From assembly GCA_938009115.1 (NCBI GenBank), contig CALLHZ010000020.1, forward strand, positions 1 to 50,088: DNA of 50,088 nucleotides. The letters run 5' to 3'. The notes under the pieces were generated by a model. That model did not search any database. It worked only from the letters and a program-made list of their open reading frames with translations, and was not told where the DNA came from. This stretch comes from an uncultured Clostridia bacterium. GTDB lineage: Bacteria; Bacillota; Clostridia; Peptostreptococcales; Anaerovoracaceae. This document shows, in pieces, positions 34,143 to 42,262 of the stretch. The position numbers and the translations under genes were made by a program. Each line of letters opens with the position of its first letter. The stretch's first letter is position 1.

Positions 34143-35082
34143 CCTGACCACAGACCCATACGATTTAGGACGCTTTCGGGACAAAGAGGATCTGGCGGAG
34201 GCCCTTTCAGGCTTTGACGGAATCGAACTGATGGTCTGCGGGCCCGATGAGCGAAACATCCTGCAGCCTTCTTTCGTGACCGGCCTTCATATGAGTCTTT
34301 TCGGCTCCTGGCTCGACCTTTGGAATGGAGACCGAAAGGCTCTGCTCCGGGAGTTCGATACGGAGGAAAATATCCGAAGCTGCTACGGCGGAACCGACTC
34401 CATGGCCCTGATCCGAAGATTTCAGGAAGACCTGGACCATGCGAAAGCCTATGGGGCCGAATATGTTGTTTTCCACGTGTCCGACTGCAGCACGGAGGAA
34501 GTGTTCACCCGAAAATTCCGGCACAGCGACCGGGAGGTGATCCGCGGCGCCTGCGAGATCCTGAATCTTCTTTTTGAGAACAGAACGGCCGGTCCGACCC
34601 TCCTGCTGGAAAACCTCTGGTATCCTGGACTGGACTTTACGAAGCCCGAAATGACGGCACTGCTGCTGGAGGGTATCCATTATCCGAACAAGGGGATCAT
34701 GCTGGATACGGGGCATCTGCTGCATACGGAGCCCTCAATCCGGACCCAACAGGAAGGCCTAGCTTATATTCACCATGAGTTGGATGCCCACGGCGAGCTT
34801 GCGCAATGGGTAAGAGGCGTCCATCTGAACCAGTCTCTCACCGGGCAATACATGAAACAGGTGGAATCCTGCCCCCCGATCCTGAAAAAGACCTACGAGG
34901 AACGGCAGTGGCAGCTGCTGGAGTATGTGATCCGGGCCGATACGCACAAGCCTTATACTTGCAGCAGTGTTGGCGACCTGATCCGGCGCATCGACCCGGA
35001 GTATCTCGTGTTCGAGCTGATCACCCGGAATCGTGCGGAACACGCGCAAGCCTTATGGGTCCAGCAACGTTCATTGAAATAA
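34126..35082 (+). CDS. TIM-barrel protein (xylose isomerase/AP-endonuclease-2 superfamily)
   Basis: A 318-residue cytosolic protein. The expected beta-strand ends of the superfamily carry candidate metal ligands: VFHVSDC (near 121), LLLENLW (near 163), IMLDTGHLL (near 192), GVHLN (near 226) and VFELIT (near 297). These would hold one to three divalent metals as in sugar-phosphate isomerases or endonuclease IV-like proteins. The start lies inside the SLH gene (17-base overlap) with only a weak ribosome binding site, suggesting translational coupling and control by riboswitch 2. A strong terminator follows. The substrate is unknown; a part in corrinoid salvage is a guess from context. Confidence 0.85.
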   Translation: MKTLFNLTTDPYDLGRFRDKEDLAEALSGFDGIELMVCGPDERNILQPSFVTGLHMSLFGSWLDLWNGDRKALLREFDTEENIRSCYGGTDSMALIRRFQEDLDHAKAYGAEYVVFHVSDCSTEEVFTRKFRHSDREVIRGACEILNLLFENRTAGPTLLLENLWYPGLDFTKPEMTALLLEGIHYPNKGIMLDTGHLLHTEPSIRTQQEGLAYIHHELDAHGELAQWVRGVHLNQSLTGQYMKQVESCPPILKKTYEERQWQLLEYVIRADTHKPYTCSSVGDLIRRIDPEYLVFELITRNRAEHAQALWVQQRSLK

Positions 35083-35120
35083 AAAAGCCGGCTGCGCGCT
35101 GTGGTGCGCAGCCGGCTTTT
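35083..35120. terminator. Bidirectional rho-independent terminator
   Basis: A perfect 15-bp stem (35083-35097 with 35106-35120) with A-run on the left and T-run on the right serves both the TIM-barrel gene and the convergent CYTH gene. Confidence 0.9.
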
Positions 35121-35136
35121 GTGTTACAGATGCGTT

Positions 35137-35790
35137 TTATGAATTTGCAGATCCGGGTTTCGCGACATATTTCCCCAAAAGCCTCAGTCCCCGGCCCAGC
35201 TTGGATTGGTTTTCCGCAGTCAGACCGTACTTGTCGGCCAGTTTTTTCCCCAGATCCTTCATGACTTTCACATCGCCGGCGAACAGCTCGATCTCCAGCT
35301 CCAGGATCGGTTCTTCGCCCATGTCTGTCACGATGCTCCCGGTGTCGATGGCGATCTCCATCAGGCAATCGTTCAAGTCCACCCGCATCCGGCGGCGCAG
35401 ATAGCGAGTCTCCAGCATATTGACCAGTGGCTTGCCGCCGATCATGCCGACAAGGGCTTTTCCGTCTTCGCTTTCGGCAAACAAATCCGTAGGCGGTTCA
35501 ATAAAGTACTGCTCTCCGGTCACGGGCACGTTGATTTCTTCCCGCTCGTGAAATCCGTTGGAGCTGTGCCCTCCCCACTTGAGTGTCGCAAAGATGCTTT
35601 CGCCTTCCAGTCTGACCCGAAAGGCCATATTGTTTCCGGACAGCACGTGATCCTCTGTATCGAAATAGACGGCCTTCATCACCAGTTTTTCCCTTGATGA
35701 CGGATCCGCAATAGCCAGAAGACACTCGTCATCCCAAAGGGCATCCGCCATCTCCCGGTCTTTGATTCTGTATTTCAGCTCAGACTCCAT
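35137..35790 (-). CDS. CYTH domain protein (triphosphate tunnel metalloenzyme)
   Basis: A 217-residue soluble protein of the CYTH superfamily, which hydrolyses triphosphates or makes cAMP in a beta-tunnel. The signature ExExK is at residues 2-6 (ESELK). Further tunnel residues are in YFDTEDHVL, AFRVRLEGE, FATLKWGG, EREEINVPV, ETRYLRRR, EIAID and ELEIEL. Length and lack of a CHAD domain suggest inorganic triphosphatase or thiamine-triphosphatase-like activity rather than adenylate cyclase. AGAGGAAA supports the start at 35790 over a methionine 13 codons upstream. Confidence 0.9.
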   Translation of the reverse strand: MESELKYRIKDREMADALWDDECLLAIADPSSREKLVMKAVYFDTEDHVLSGNNMAFRVRLEGESIFATLKWGGHSSNGFHEREEINVPVTGEQYFIEPPTDLFAESEDGKALVGMIGGKPLVNMLETRYLRRRMRVDLNDCLMEIAIDTGSIVTDMGEEPILELEIELFAGDVKVMKDLGKKLADKYGLTAENQSKLGRGLRLLGKYVAKPGSANS

Positions 35791-35911
35791 GATTTCCTCT
35801 TTCTTCGAATGCAGGCATAATAGTACCATTCGAGTGTAGTTTTTGCAAGTGAATTATTGTATAATGGTCGCGAATGGCAAAGCACCTGCAGACAGCGGAA
35901 GGGGCGGCGGA

Positions 35912-37417
35912 ATGGCGCGCAAAAGCGGGATACTCCTGCATATCACATCCCTGGAGACGCCTTACGGCATCGGCACCATGGGGCAGTGCGCCCGGTCCTT
36001 TGCCGCCTTTCTGAAGCGCGCCGGGCAGAGCTACTGGCAAATGCTTCCCCTGGGCCCCACAGGTTATGGCGATTCGCCTTATCAACCTTTTTCCTCTTTT
36101 GCCGGAAATCCACTCTTGATCGACTTGGACATGTTGGCCGAGGAAGGACTTCTGGATGACAGTGATCTTGTGTCGATTTCTTTGCCGGAAGACCCGTCTA
36201 TGATCGATTATGCAGCTGTCCAGTCAGACCGGCGGCGCCTTCTGCGCAGAGCCTGGGAAAGACGAAGCACCCTGCATTGCCGCGAGGCAGAGTTTTTCAC
36301 AGAGGAAAACAGCTTATGGCTGGCGGACTATGCGCTTTTTGCATCGCTGAAGGAGCATTTTCGCGGCGACTCCTGGCAATTGTGGACAGAGGAGCTCCGA
36401 CGCCGCAGGCCGGAAGCTTTGGATAAATACAGGAAGACACTCAGGCGCGACATCGAATACCACAGCTTTGTTCAGTATTTGTTCTTCAAGCAGTGGCATG
36501 GGCTGAGATCCTATATCAACGGCCTGGGCCTCCGGATCATCGGTGACCTGCCGATCTATGTGGCCGAAGATTCGGCCGATGTCTGGGCCGATCCGGATTT
36601 GTTTGATTTGAATGACGAGCTTCACCCGCGCCATAAGGCCGGTGTGCCGCCGGATTATTTTTCTCCCGAGGGGCAGCTATGGGGAAATCCTCTTTACCGC
36701 TGGCCGGCCCACGCAAAGAACGGATACGAATGGTGGCTGCGTCGAGTCGGGGCCGCAAGACGTTTTGCCGACGTGATCCGAATCGATCATTTTCGTGGAT
36801 TTCTAGACTACTGGACTGTTCCGGCCGATGCGCAAACGGCTCGGATGGGATGCTGGTGTTCCGGTCCCGGCGATGATTTGATCCGCGCGATAAAGAATAC
36901 CTATCCCGATCTGCCGGTCATCGCCGAAGATCTGGGTCTGCTTTCCCGGAAGGCTGTGGATTTTGTCCGTGAGAGCGGATATCCGGGTATGAAGGTCCTG
37001 CAATTTTCTTTCGACGCATCCCGTCCCGGCGTCGGGGCTCCCCATACATTCCCCGGCTCCAGCGTATGCTATACGGGCACTCACGACAATGCCACCGCGG
37101 CGGCCTGGCTTCAACACGGACCGGAAGCCGACGTGGCGCTTGCAAAGCGATATCTCGGACTTAACGAGGCCGAAGGTCTGGCGAGGGGCTTGATACGGGG
37201 CGGCATGGCCTGTCCTTCGGACCTCCTGATCGTTCCAATGCAGGATTGGCTGGGGCTGGATGACAGTGCTAGGATGAATACACCCGGAACGGTTGGGCCG
37301 AACTGGCGATGGCGGATGTGTCCCGGGCAGCGAACAGTCCGATTGGCATCCGAAATCGCAGCGGTCACAAAAATTTTTGGCAGAAGCAGAAAAAGGAGAG
37401 GAAATGGCGCGATTTGA
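35912..37417 (+). CDS. malQ: 4-alpha-glucanotransferase (amylomaltase)
   Basis: A 501-residue GH77 enzyme that transfers 4-alpha-glucan chains between acceptors and frees glucose. Family motifs in order: SGILLHITSLETPYGIGTMG (N-terminus), WQMLPLGPTGYGDSPYQ, GDLPIYVAEDSADVWA, VIRIDHFRGF with the nucleophile Asp (near 292), VIAEDLG with the acid/base Glu (near 340), and YTGTHDNATAAAW. The start at 35912 has a G-rich GGAAGGGG site; in-frame ATGs at 35843 and 35864 lack one. A TATAAT lies at about 35858. The gene overlaps the next by 14 bases. No glycogen synthesis genes lie nearby. Confidence 0.95.
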   Translation: MARKSGILLHITSLETPYGIGTMGQCARSFAAFLKRAGQSYWQMLPLGPTGYGDSPYQPFSSFAGNPLLIDLDMLAEEGLLDDSDLVSISLPEDPSMIDYAAVQSDRRRLLRRAWERRSTLHCREAEFFTEENSLWLADYALFASLKEHFRGDSWQLWTEELRRRRPEALDKYRKTLRRDIEYHSFVQYLFFKQWHGLRSYINGLGLRIIGDLPIYVAEDSADVWADPDLFDLNDELHPRHKAGVPPDYFSPEGQLWGNPLYRWPAHAKNGYEWWLRRVGAARRFADVIRIDHFRGFLDYWTVPADAQTARMGCWCSGPGDDLIRAIKNTYPDLPVIAEDLGLLSRKAVDFVRESGYPGMKVLQFSFDASRPGVGAPHTFPGSSVCYTGTHDNATAAAWLQHGPEADVALAKRYLGLNEAEGLARGLIRGGMACPSDLLIVPMQDWLGLDDSARMNTPGTVGPNWRWRMCPGQRTVRLASEIAAVTKIFGRSRKRRGNGAI

Positions 37418-38597
37418 CTTTGACACACCAGTGAATAGAAAGGGGACGCTGTCGTATAAATGGGACAGCGAAGCCAGGTTTATGGGTGAAACCGATGTGC
37501 TTCCCATGTGGGTGGCTGATATGGATTTCCGCTGTCCACAACCGATGCTGGACGCTCTGCAGACCCGCATCGCCCATGGCGTTCTGGGCTATACAAAACG
37601 GGGTGACCGCTACTACGACATCATGCAGGCGTGGCTCAAAAGACGCTTTGACTGGTCTGTGGACAAAAAATGGCTGTGTTACTGCCCGCCTGGGGTCATT
37701 CCGGCTGTTGCCATTCTTCTGGACATCCTGACCCGGCCCGGTGATCCCGTTTTGATGCATATGCCCAACTATGACGCGCTGTACGGAGCTGTGACAGATA
37801 TGGGCCGGTCTCTGATCCGCTGCCCGCTGATCGAAGACGAAGAAGGCTTTCGTATGGATTTCGAGCTCTTTGAGAAATTGTTACAGGAATATAAGATCAA
37901 GGTCATGGTCTTCTGCTCACCCCACAATCCTTCCGGCCGCGTCTGGCGGCAGGACGAGCTGGAGCGGACCGGCGAGCTTTGCGCCCGCTACGGCGTCACC
38001 GTGATTTCTGACGAAGTCCATTGTGACCTGGTGTACAAGCCTCACATCCACACGCCTCTTGGCAAAGTCAAGAGCATGGAGCAGAACAGCGTCACGCTCA
38101 TGTCTCCCAACAAGACCTTCAATGTCGGCGGCCTTATGACCGCCTCTGTGATCATCCCCAATGGGGAATTGATGGCCCGTTATCGGAAAGTGCTGGGCAC
38201 CTGGGCCATGAATCTTGACACCACCTTCGGCACGATCGCCGTGGAGACTCTCTACAGCGATCCGGACTGCGAAGCCTGGCTGGAGGCTGTGCTGGAGTAT
38301 CTAGGGGACAATGTGACCTATGCCGTTGATCACATTAATACCAGGATCAAGGGCGTCCATACACGCTGTCCCGAGGGAACTTATCTGATCTGGCTGGATT
38401 TCAAGGATACCGGCCTTCGGGGTACGGCGCTGAAGGAATTTCTGATCCGGGAAGCAAAGCTGGACCTGTCGGAAGGATCAGAATTCGATCCGGAAGATCA
38501 GACCCACATGCGCATGAACCTGGCCTGTCCAAGGGCGGTGGTCCGGGAGGCCTTGAGTCGTCTGGAGTCCGCTGTAAACAAGCGTTTTCCAGGATAA
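37404..38597 (+). CDS. MalY/PatB-type C-S lyase (PLP-dependent cystathionine beta-lyase)
   Basis: A 397-residue fold-type-I PLP enzyme of the MalY/PatB group, which cleaves cystathionine or cysteine to a thiol, pyruvate and ammonia. Markers: VLPMWVADMDF (33-43), GVLGYTKRGDRYY, YCPPGVIPAVA, PHNPSGRVW, SDEVHCDLVY and the PLP lysine near 237 in SPNKTFNVGG. AAAGGAGAGG fixes the start at 37404, inside the end of malQ. The pairing with malQ may recall the E. coli malY link but is more likely chance. Aminotransferase activity cannot be excluded. Confidence 0.93.
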   Translation: MARFDFDTPVNRKGTLSYKWDSEARFMGETDVLPMWVADMDFRCPQPMLDALQTRIAHGVLGYTKRGDRYYDIMQAWLKRRFDWSVDKKWLCYCPPGVIPAVAILLDILTRPGDPVLMHMPNYDALYGAVTDMGRSLIRCPLIEDEEGFRMDFELFEKLLQEYKIKVMVFCSPHNPSGRVWRQDELERTGELCARYGVTVISDEVHCDLVYKPHIHTPLGKVKSMEQNSVTLMSPNKTFNVGGLMTASVIIPNGELMARYRKVLGTWAMNLDTTFGTIAVETLYSDPDCEAWLEAVLEYLGDNVTYAVDHINTRIKGVHTRCPEGTYLIWLDFKDTGLRGTALKEFLIREAKLDLSEGSEFDPEDQTHMRMNLACPRAVVREALSRLESAVNKRFPG

Positions 38598-38614
38598 GCG
38601 AAAAGGAGACAGGA

Positions 38615-39469
38615 TTGGCGCAGAGCATTTACAGCCACGATACGATCTATATCCCGCCAAGAGAAGAGGAGAGTGCTCCGCTGGAAGTGGCGCTGGGCTG
38701 CAGTTGGGGGCGATGCACCTTTTGTGATTTTGCCCGGGATCCCTTCCGTATCCTTCCAAGAGAGAAGATCGTGGAAAACATCGAGGGTCTTGCCCGGCTG
38801 TTTCCGGAAAAGGAACGAGTCTTCTTTCTTGGCGAAAATGCTTTTGTGCTGAACGCCGAGAAGCTGCTGGACCTTTTGGGGCAGGTCCGGGAAAAGATGC
38901 CGAAGGTCAGGAGCTTTGCCATGTACGCCCGGGCCGATGATATTTTGGCCAAGAGCGCCCGGGAATTGAAGGCTCTTCAAGGCGCAGGGCTTTCGGCCCT
39001 GCACATCGGCGTGGAGTCCGGCTCCGATTCCATTTTGGCGGAACGAAAAAAAGGCCTCACCGCCCAGCAGATGCTGCAGGCGTTCCGTATGCTGGAATCG
39101 GCGAAGATCGATTATCATTTGACCGTAGTGCTGGGTCTGGGGGGCAGGGACTACTCCCGGCTCCATGCCATCGAGACTGCCAGGCTTCTCAACCGGACCC
39201 GCCCGCAAAGCATTTGGTGTCTGAAACTGATGCTTTTCGAAGGAACGCCACTGCATCAGGAATGGGTGCGCGGAACATTCCACCCCATGGAACCGGTGGA
39301 GGTCCTGAGGGAGCTGAAGCTATTTCTCGAGAATCTGACTGTGAAGGATTGTGTGTTCGAAGACACTACAGTTCTTGATACATACACGCTGCAGGGCCGG
39401 CTTCCGGAACAGAAGGAAACGCTTCTGCGCGCCATCGACCGCCTTCTCCAGTCTCCCGGCGCTTTGTGA
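38615..39469 (+). CDS. Radical SAM protein with CX4CX2C cluster motif
   Basis: A 284-residue radical SAM enzyme. The [4Fe-4S] ligands are Cys29, Cys34 and Cys37 (CSWGRCTFC), spaced CX4CX2C instead of the usual CX3CX2C; this spacing is known in some families with CPWxxCxFC. The SAM-binding barrel continues with FLGENAFVLN, SFAMYARADDIL (near 108) and LHIGVESGSDSIL (near 131). No extra Fe-S domain follows. Start is TTG at 38615 behind AAGGAG, 17 bases after the malY-like gene, so co-transcription is likely. The substrate is unknown. Confidence 0.9.
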   Translation: MAQSIYSHDTIYIPPREEESAPLEVALGCSWGRCTFCDFARDPFRILPREKIVENIEGLARLFPEKERVFFLGENAFVLNAEKLLDLLGQVREKMPKVRSFAMYARADDILAKSARELKALQGAGLSALHIGVESGSDSILAERKKGLTAQQMLQAFRMLESAKIDYHLTVVLGLGGRDYSRLHAIETARLLNRTRPQSIWCLKLMLFEGTPLHQEWVRGTFHPMEPVEVLRELKLFLENLTVKDCVFEDTTVLDTYTLQGRLPEQKETLLRAIDRLLQSPGAL

Positions 39470-39537
39470 TTTTTTCACCGAATTTCTTTTCACAATTATG
39501 ATACTATAACTTTGCAAATCTGATCAGGAGGATTTCA

Positions 39538-40284
39538 ATGAAAGCAAATACATTTCAGGTCGTGCTGCCGGCGATCGGCGCCAGTTCCAACCGGGGCGCC
39601 ATGGGCTGGTGCAACATCAGTATCATCCAAAGCGATGGCAATACCATCCTGTTTGACACAGGATCCAATGACGACAGAGCCGAACTGCTGGCTGAGCTGG
39701 AAAAAATGGAGATCGCGCCGGCTCGGATCGATACAGTTTTTCTCTCGCACTTGCATTACGACCACTGCTGCAATATCGAGGTGTTCGAAAACGCAAGGAT
39801 CCTGGTATCGGCCAGAGAACTGGAATATGTGCTCTCCGGTGAATATAAAAAGTATCAGGACCCGTATATTCCTTACGGGATGATCAAATACTACGAAAAG
39901 CGCTTCACGACTTTTATTGAAGGCGAAGCGCCGGCTCCCGGACTTCGGACCGTCGCGCTTCCAGGCCATACGCCCGGCATTTCAGGAGTTGTGCTGGAAA
40001 AGGAGCGGGTGATCCTGACTGGAGACGCGGTGAAAAACGCTTACGACTATACCCATGGCATCCCGCCCTACGCCATTTACGACGGCGCTGCCGGCCTAAA
40101 GAGCTACACGAAGATCCCGGCTGTTGCGGATGTGATCGTTCCCGGACACGGCAGACCTTTTACCGTGCAGGAAGGCAGGATCTCCTACGTTGGCGGTCAA
40201 AAACCGGTGGATATCCGGATTTTCCCCAATCAGGAGCATTTGGATGACTTGGAAGAACGGGTTTTTCAGCGGATCGTACTATAA
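39538..40284 (+). CDS. Metallo-beta-lactamase-fold hydrolase
   Basis: A 248-residue protein with the zinc motif HxHxDH (71-76, SHLHYDHCCN), an ALPGHTPG histidine near 149, TGDAV aspartate near 165 and VPGHG histidine near 203, giving a complete binuclear site. No signal peptide. The layout suits N-acyl-homoserine-lactonase-like or glyoxalase-II-like enzymes. AGGAGG precedes the start. A TTCACC/TATGAT pair with 17-base spacing lies upstream. The trigger factor gene has its own promoter downstream. Confidence 0.9.
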   Translation: MKANTFQVVLPAIGASSNRGAMGWCNISIIQSDGNTILFDTGSNDDRAELLAELEKMEIAPARIDTVFLSHLHYDHCCNIEVFENARILVSARELEYVLSGEYKKYQDPYIPYGMIKYYEKRFTTFIEGEAPAPGLRTVALPGHTPGISGVVLEKERVILTGDAVKNAYDYTHGIPPYAIYDGAAGLKSYTKIPAVADVIVPGHGRPFTVQEGRISYVGGQKPVDIRIFPNQEHLDDLEERVFQRIVL

Positions 40285-40298
40285 TTGACAGCATTTGC

Positions 40299-40327
40299 TT
40301 GTCAGAATAATTGTTCTGTGATAAACT
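40299..40327 (+). promoter_or_regulatory. SigmaA promoter of the tig-clp-lon cluster
   Basis: TTGTCA (40299-40304), 17-base spacer, TAAACT (40322-40327), 37 bases before tig. An alternative TTGACA at 40285 has a poor -10. No CtsR or CIRCE heat-shock operator is visible. Confidence 0.5.
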
Positions 40328-40363
40328 ATAGACTCGCATTTGGCAAATTAGGAGGATATATTC

Positions 40364-41653
40364 ATGACACCAGTTTTGGTTCGCAAGGAAAACAACGAAG
40401 CTGCCTTCACCATGGCGTTTACTGCGCAGGATTTCGAAGAGGCGCTGCAAAAGGCTTATAAAACACAGCGGAACAAGTTCACGGTGGACGGCTTCCGCAA
40501 AGGAAAGGCGCCGCGGAAGATCATCGAGGCAAAGTACGGCGAGGACATTTTTTTCGAGGACGCGCTGGACGAATTGTTCCGTCAGGGCTATCCCGAGGCT
40601 GTGGATACACTGGGACTGAAACCCGTGGACAGGCCCAGCCTGGATTTCGGGGAGGAAAAGCTGGAAAAAGGCAAGGATTTTACCGTCACGGTCACAGTGA
40701 CAGTCGCCCCGGAAGTTGTCGTCAAGGATTATAAAGGCGTGCAGGTCGAAAAGGTACTCAAGCAGATCAATGAGGAAGACGTCGATAAGGAACTGGAAAC
40801 CCTTCGCAACAGAAACGCGCGGCTCGTGGCCGTGGACCGCAAAGCCCAGGACGGAGACACCGTCAGCCTTGATTATTCCGGCTTCGTGGGCGAAGAGCAG
40901 TTTGAAGGCGGCACAGCAGAAAATCAGACCCTGGTGCTCGGTTCCGGCACCTTCATTCCCGGATTCGAGGAGCAGCTGATCGGCTCCGGCGCAGGCGACC
41001 AGACGGATGTCCGGGTCACGTTCCCGGAGGATTATCACGCTGAGAATCTGGCAGGAAAAGAAGCGATCTTCAAATGCAAGATCCACGACGTCAAAGAACG
41101 CGAGCTGCCCGAGGTGGACGATGAGTTTGCCAAGGACGTAAGCGAGTTCGATACGATCGCCGAATTCAAAGGCGATATCCGCGCCAAGCTTGAGAAGCAA
41201 GCACTGGAAGCGTCCGAATTCGAGACGAAAAACGCCGTGATGGAAAAGGTCTACGCCGCCAACGACATCGATGTGCCGAAGGTGATGATCGAAGACCAGG
41301 CGGATCAAATGCTTCAGGAGTTCTCCCAGCAGCTGTCCTATCAGGGCATGAACTTGGAGATGTACTGTCAGTATCTGCAGAAAACAGAAGATGATATCCG
41401 CAAAGAGCTGATGCCCGATGCGGAAAAGCGCGTGAAATCCAGACTCATCATCGAAGCTGTCGCCGATGCGGAGGATATTCAGGCCACACCGGAAGACATC
41501 GACAGCGAGATGGAAGCCATGGCCAAGCAATATAATATGGAAGTAGAAAAACTCAAAGGCTTGTTCGATGCGGAAAACAGCCGGTACCTGGTCCAGGACA
41601 TCCGGATGCGCAAAGCTATTGATTTCATATACAGCCAGGCAGTGATCGCTTAG
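40364..41653 (+). CDS. tig: Trigger factor (ribosome-associated chaperone, PPIase)
   Basis: A 429-residue protein with the three trigger factor domains. The ribosome-binding domain (1-145) has FRKGKAPRKIIEAKYG, matching the GFRxGKxP ribosome contact. A FKBP-type PPIase domain (about 155-245) has GDTVSLDYSGFVGEEQFEGG and LGSGTFIPGFEEQLIG. The C-terminal helical cradle has a DMRxxxxKAVD-like end. Length is normal. Strong AGGAGG at the start. It heads the cluster with clpP and clpX, a conserved Gram-positive order; it shields nascent chains at the ribosome exit. Confidence 0.97.
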   Translation: MTPVLVRKENNEAAFTMAFTAQDFEEALQKAYKTQRNKFTVDGFRKGKAPRKIIEAKYGEDIFFEDALDELFRQGYPEAVDTLGLKPVDRPSLDFGEEKLEKGKDFTVTVTVTVAPEVVVKDYKGVQVEKVLKQINEEDVDKELETLRNRNARLVAVDRKAQDGDTVSLDYSGFVGEEQFEGGTAENQTLVLGSGTFIPGFEEQLIGSGAGDQTDVRVTFPEDYHAENLAGKEAIFKCKIHDVKERELPEVDDEFAKDVSEFDTIAEFKGDIRAKLEKQALEASEFETKNAVMEKVYAANDIDVPKVMIEDQADQMLQEFSQQLSYQGMNLEMYCQYLQKTEDDIRKELMPDAEKRVKSRLIIEAVADAEDIQATPEDIDSEMEAMAKQYNMEVEKLKGLFDAENSRYLVQDIRMRKAIDFIYSQAVIA

Positions 41654-41678
41654 GCGCTGCCATAATCAGGGGGTAATC

Positions 41679-42260
41679 ATGAGCTTAATACCAATGGTGG
41701 TGGAACAGACTTCAAGAGGCGAGCGTTCTTACGATATCTATTCCAGATTGCTGAAAGATCGTATCGTTTTTATCGGCGAGGAGATCAACGACGACACGGC
41801 CAGCCTTGTTGTGGCGCAGCTGTTGTTTTTAGCCTCCGAAGACCCGGAGAAGGACATCAATCTTTACATCAACAGCCCCGGCGGCGTCATCACGGCCGGA
41901 ATGGCCATCTATGACACGATGCAATACATCCAGCCGGATGTTTCCACCATTTGTGTGGGGATGGCCGCCTCCATGGCGGCATTCCTGCTGGCTGCCGGCG
42001 AAAAAGGCAAGCGCTTCGCTCTGCCCAATGCGGAGGTGATGATCCATCAGCCTCTGGGCGGTATGCGGGGTCAGGCTGAGGATATGCGCATCCACACGGA
42101 GCATATCCTGCGTACCCGGGACAAGCTCAACCGCATCCTGTCGGAGCGGACCGGACAGCCCTTGGAAAAAATCGCCGAAGACACCGACCGGGATAACTTC
42201 CTGGATGCGGAGCAGGCGGTGGCGTACGGGCTCATCGACAAGGTGATATCAAAGAGGTAG
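41679..42260 (+). CDS. clpP: ATP-dependent Clp protease proteolytic subunit
   Basis: A 193-residue serine peptidase. Catalytic Ser98 lies in GMAASMAAFLL, His123 in MIHQPLGG and Asp172 in TDRDNF. The N-terminal IPMVVEQTSRGERSYDIYSRLLKDRI stretch (4-29) is the typical propeptide/axial loop start. Forms a 14-mer barrel that works with ClpX, encoded 2 bases after the stop. GGGGG precedes the start. Confidence 0.97.
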   Translation: MSLIPMVVEQTSRGERSYDIYSRLLKDRIVFIGEEINDDTASLVVAQLLFLASEDPEKDINLYINSPGGVITAGMAIYDTMQYIQPDVSTICVGMAASMAAFLLAAGEKGKRFALPNAEVMIHQPLGGMRGQAEDMRIHTEHILRTRDKLNRILSERTGQPLEKIAEDTDRDNFLDAEQAVAYGLIDKVISKR

Positions 42261-42262
42261 AA

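Noticed and set aside
40285..40364. CtsR or CIRCE heat-shock operator before tig-clpP-clpX
   Set aside because: No tandem heptad or long inverted repeat of those types was found; only an ordinary promoter is visible.
40160..41530. A 456-codon minus-strand frame
   Set aside because: Antisense to trigger factor and the end of the metallo-hydrolase gene; no independent evidence.
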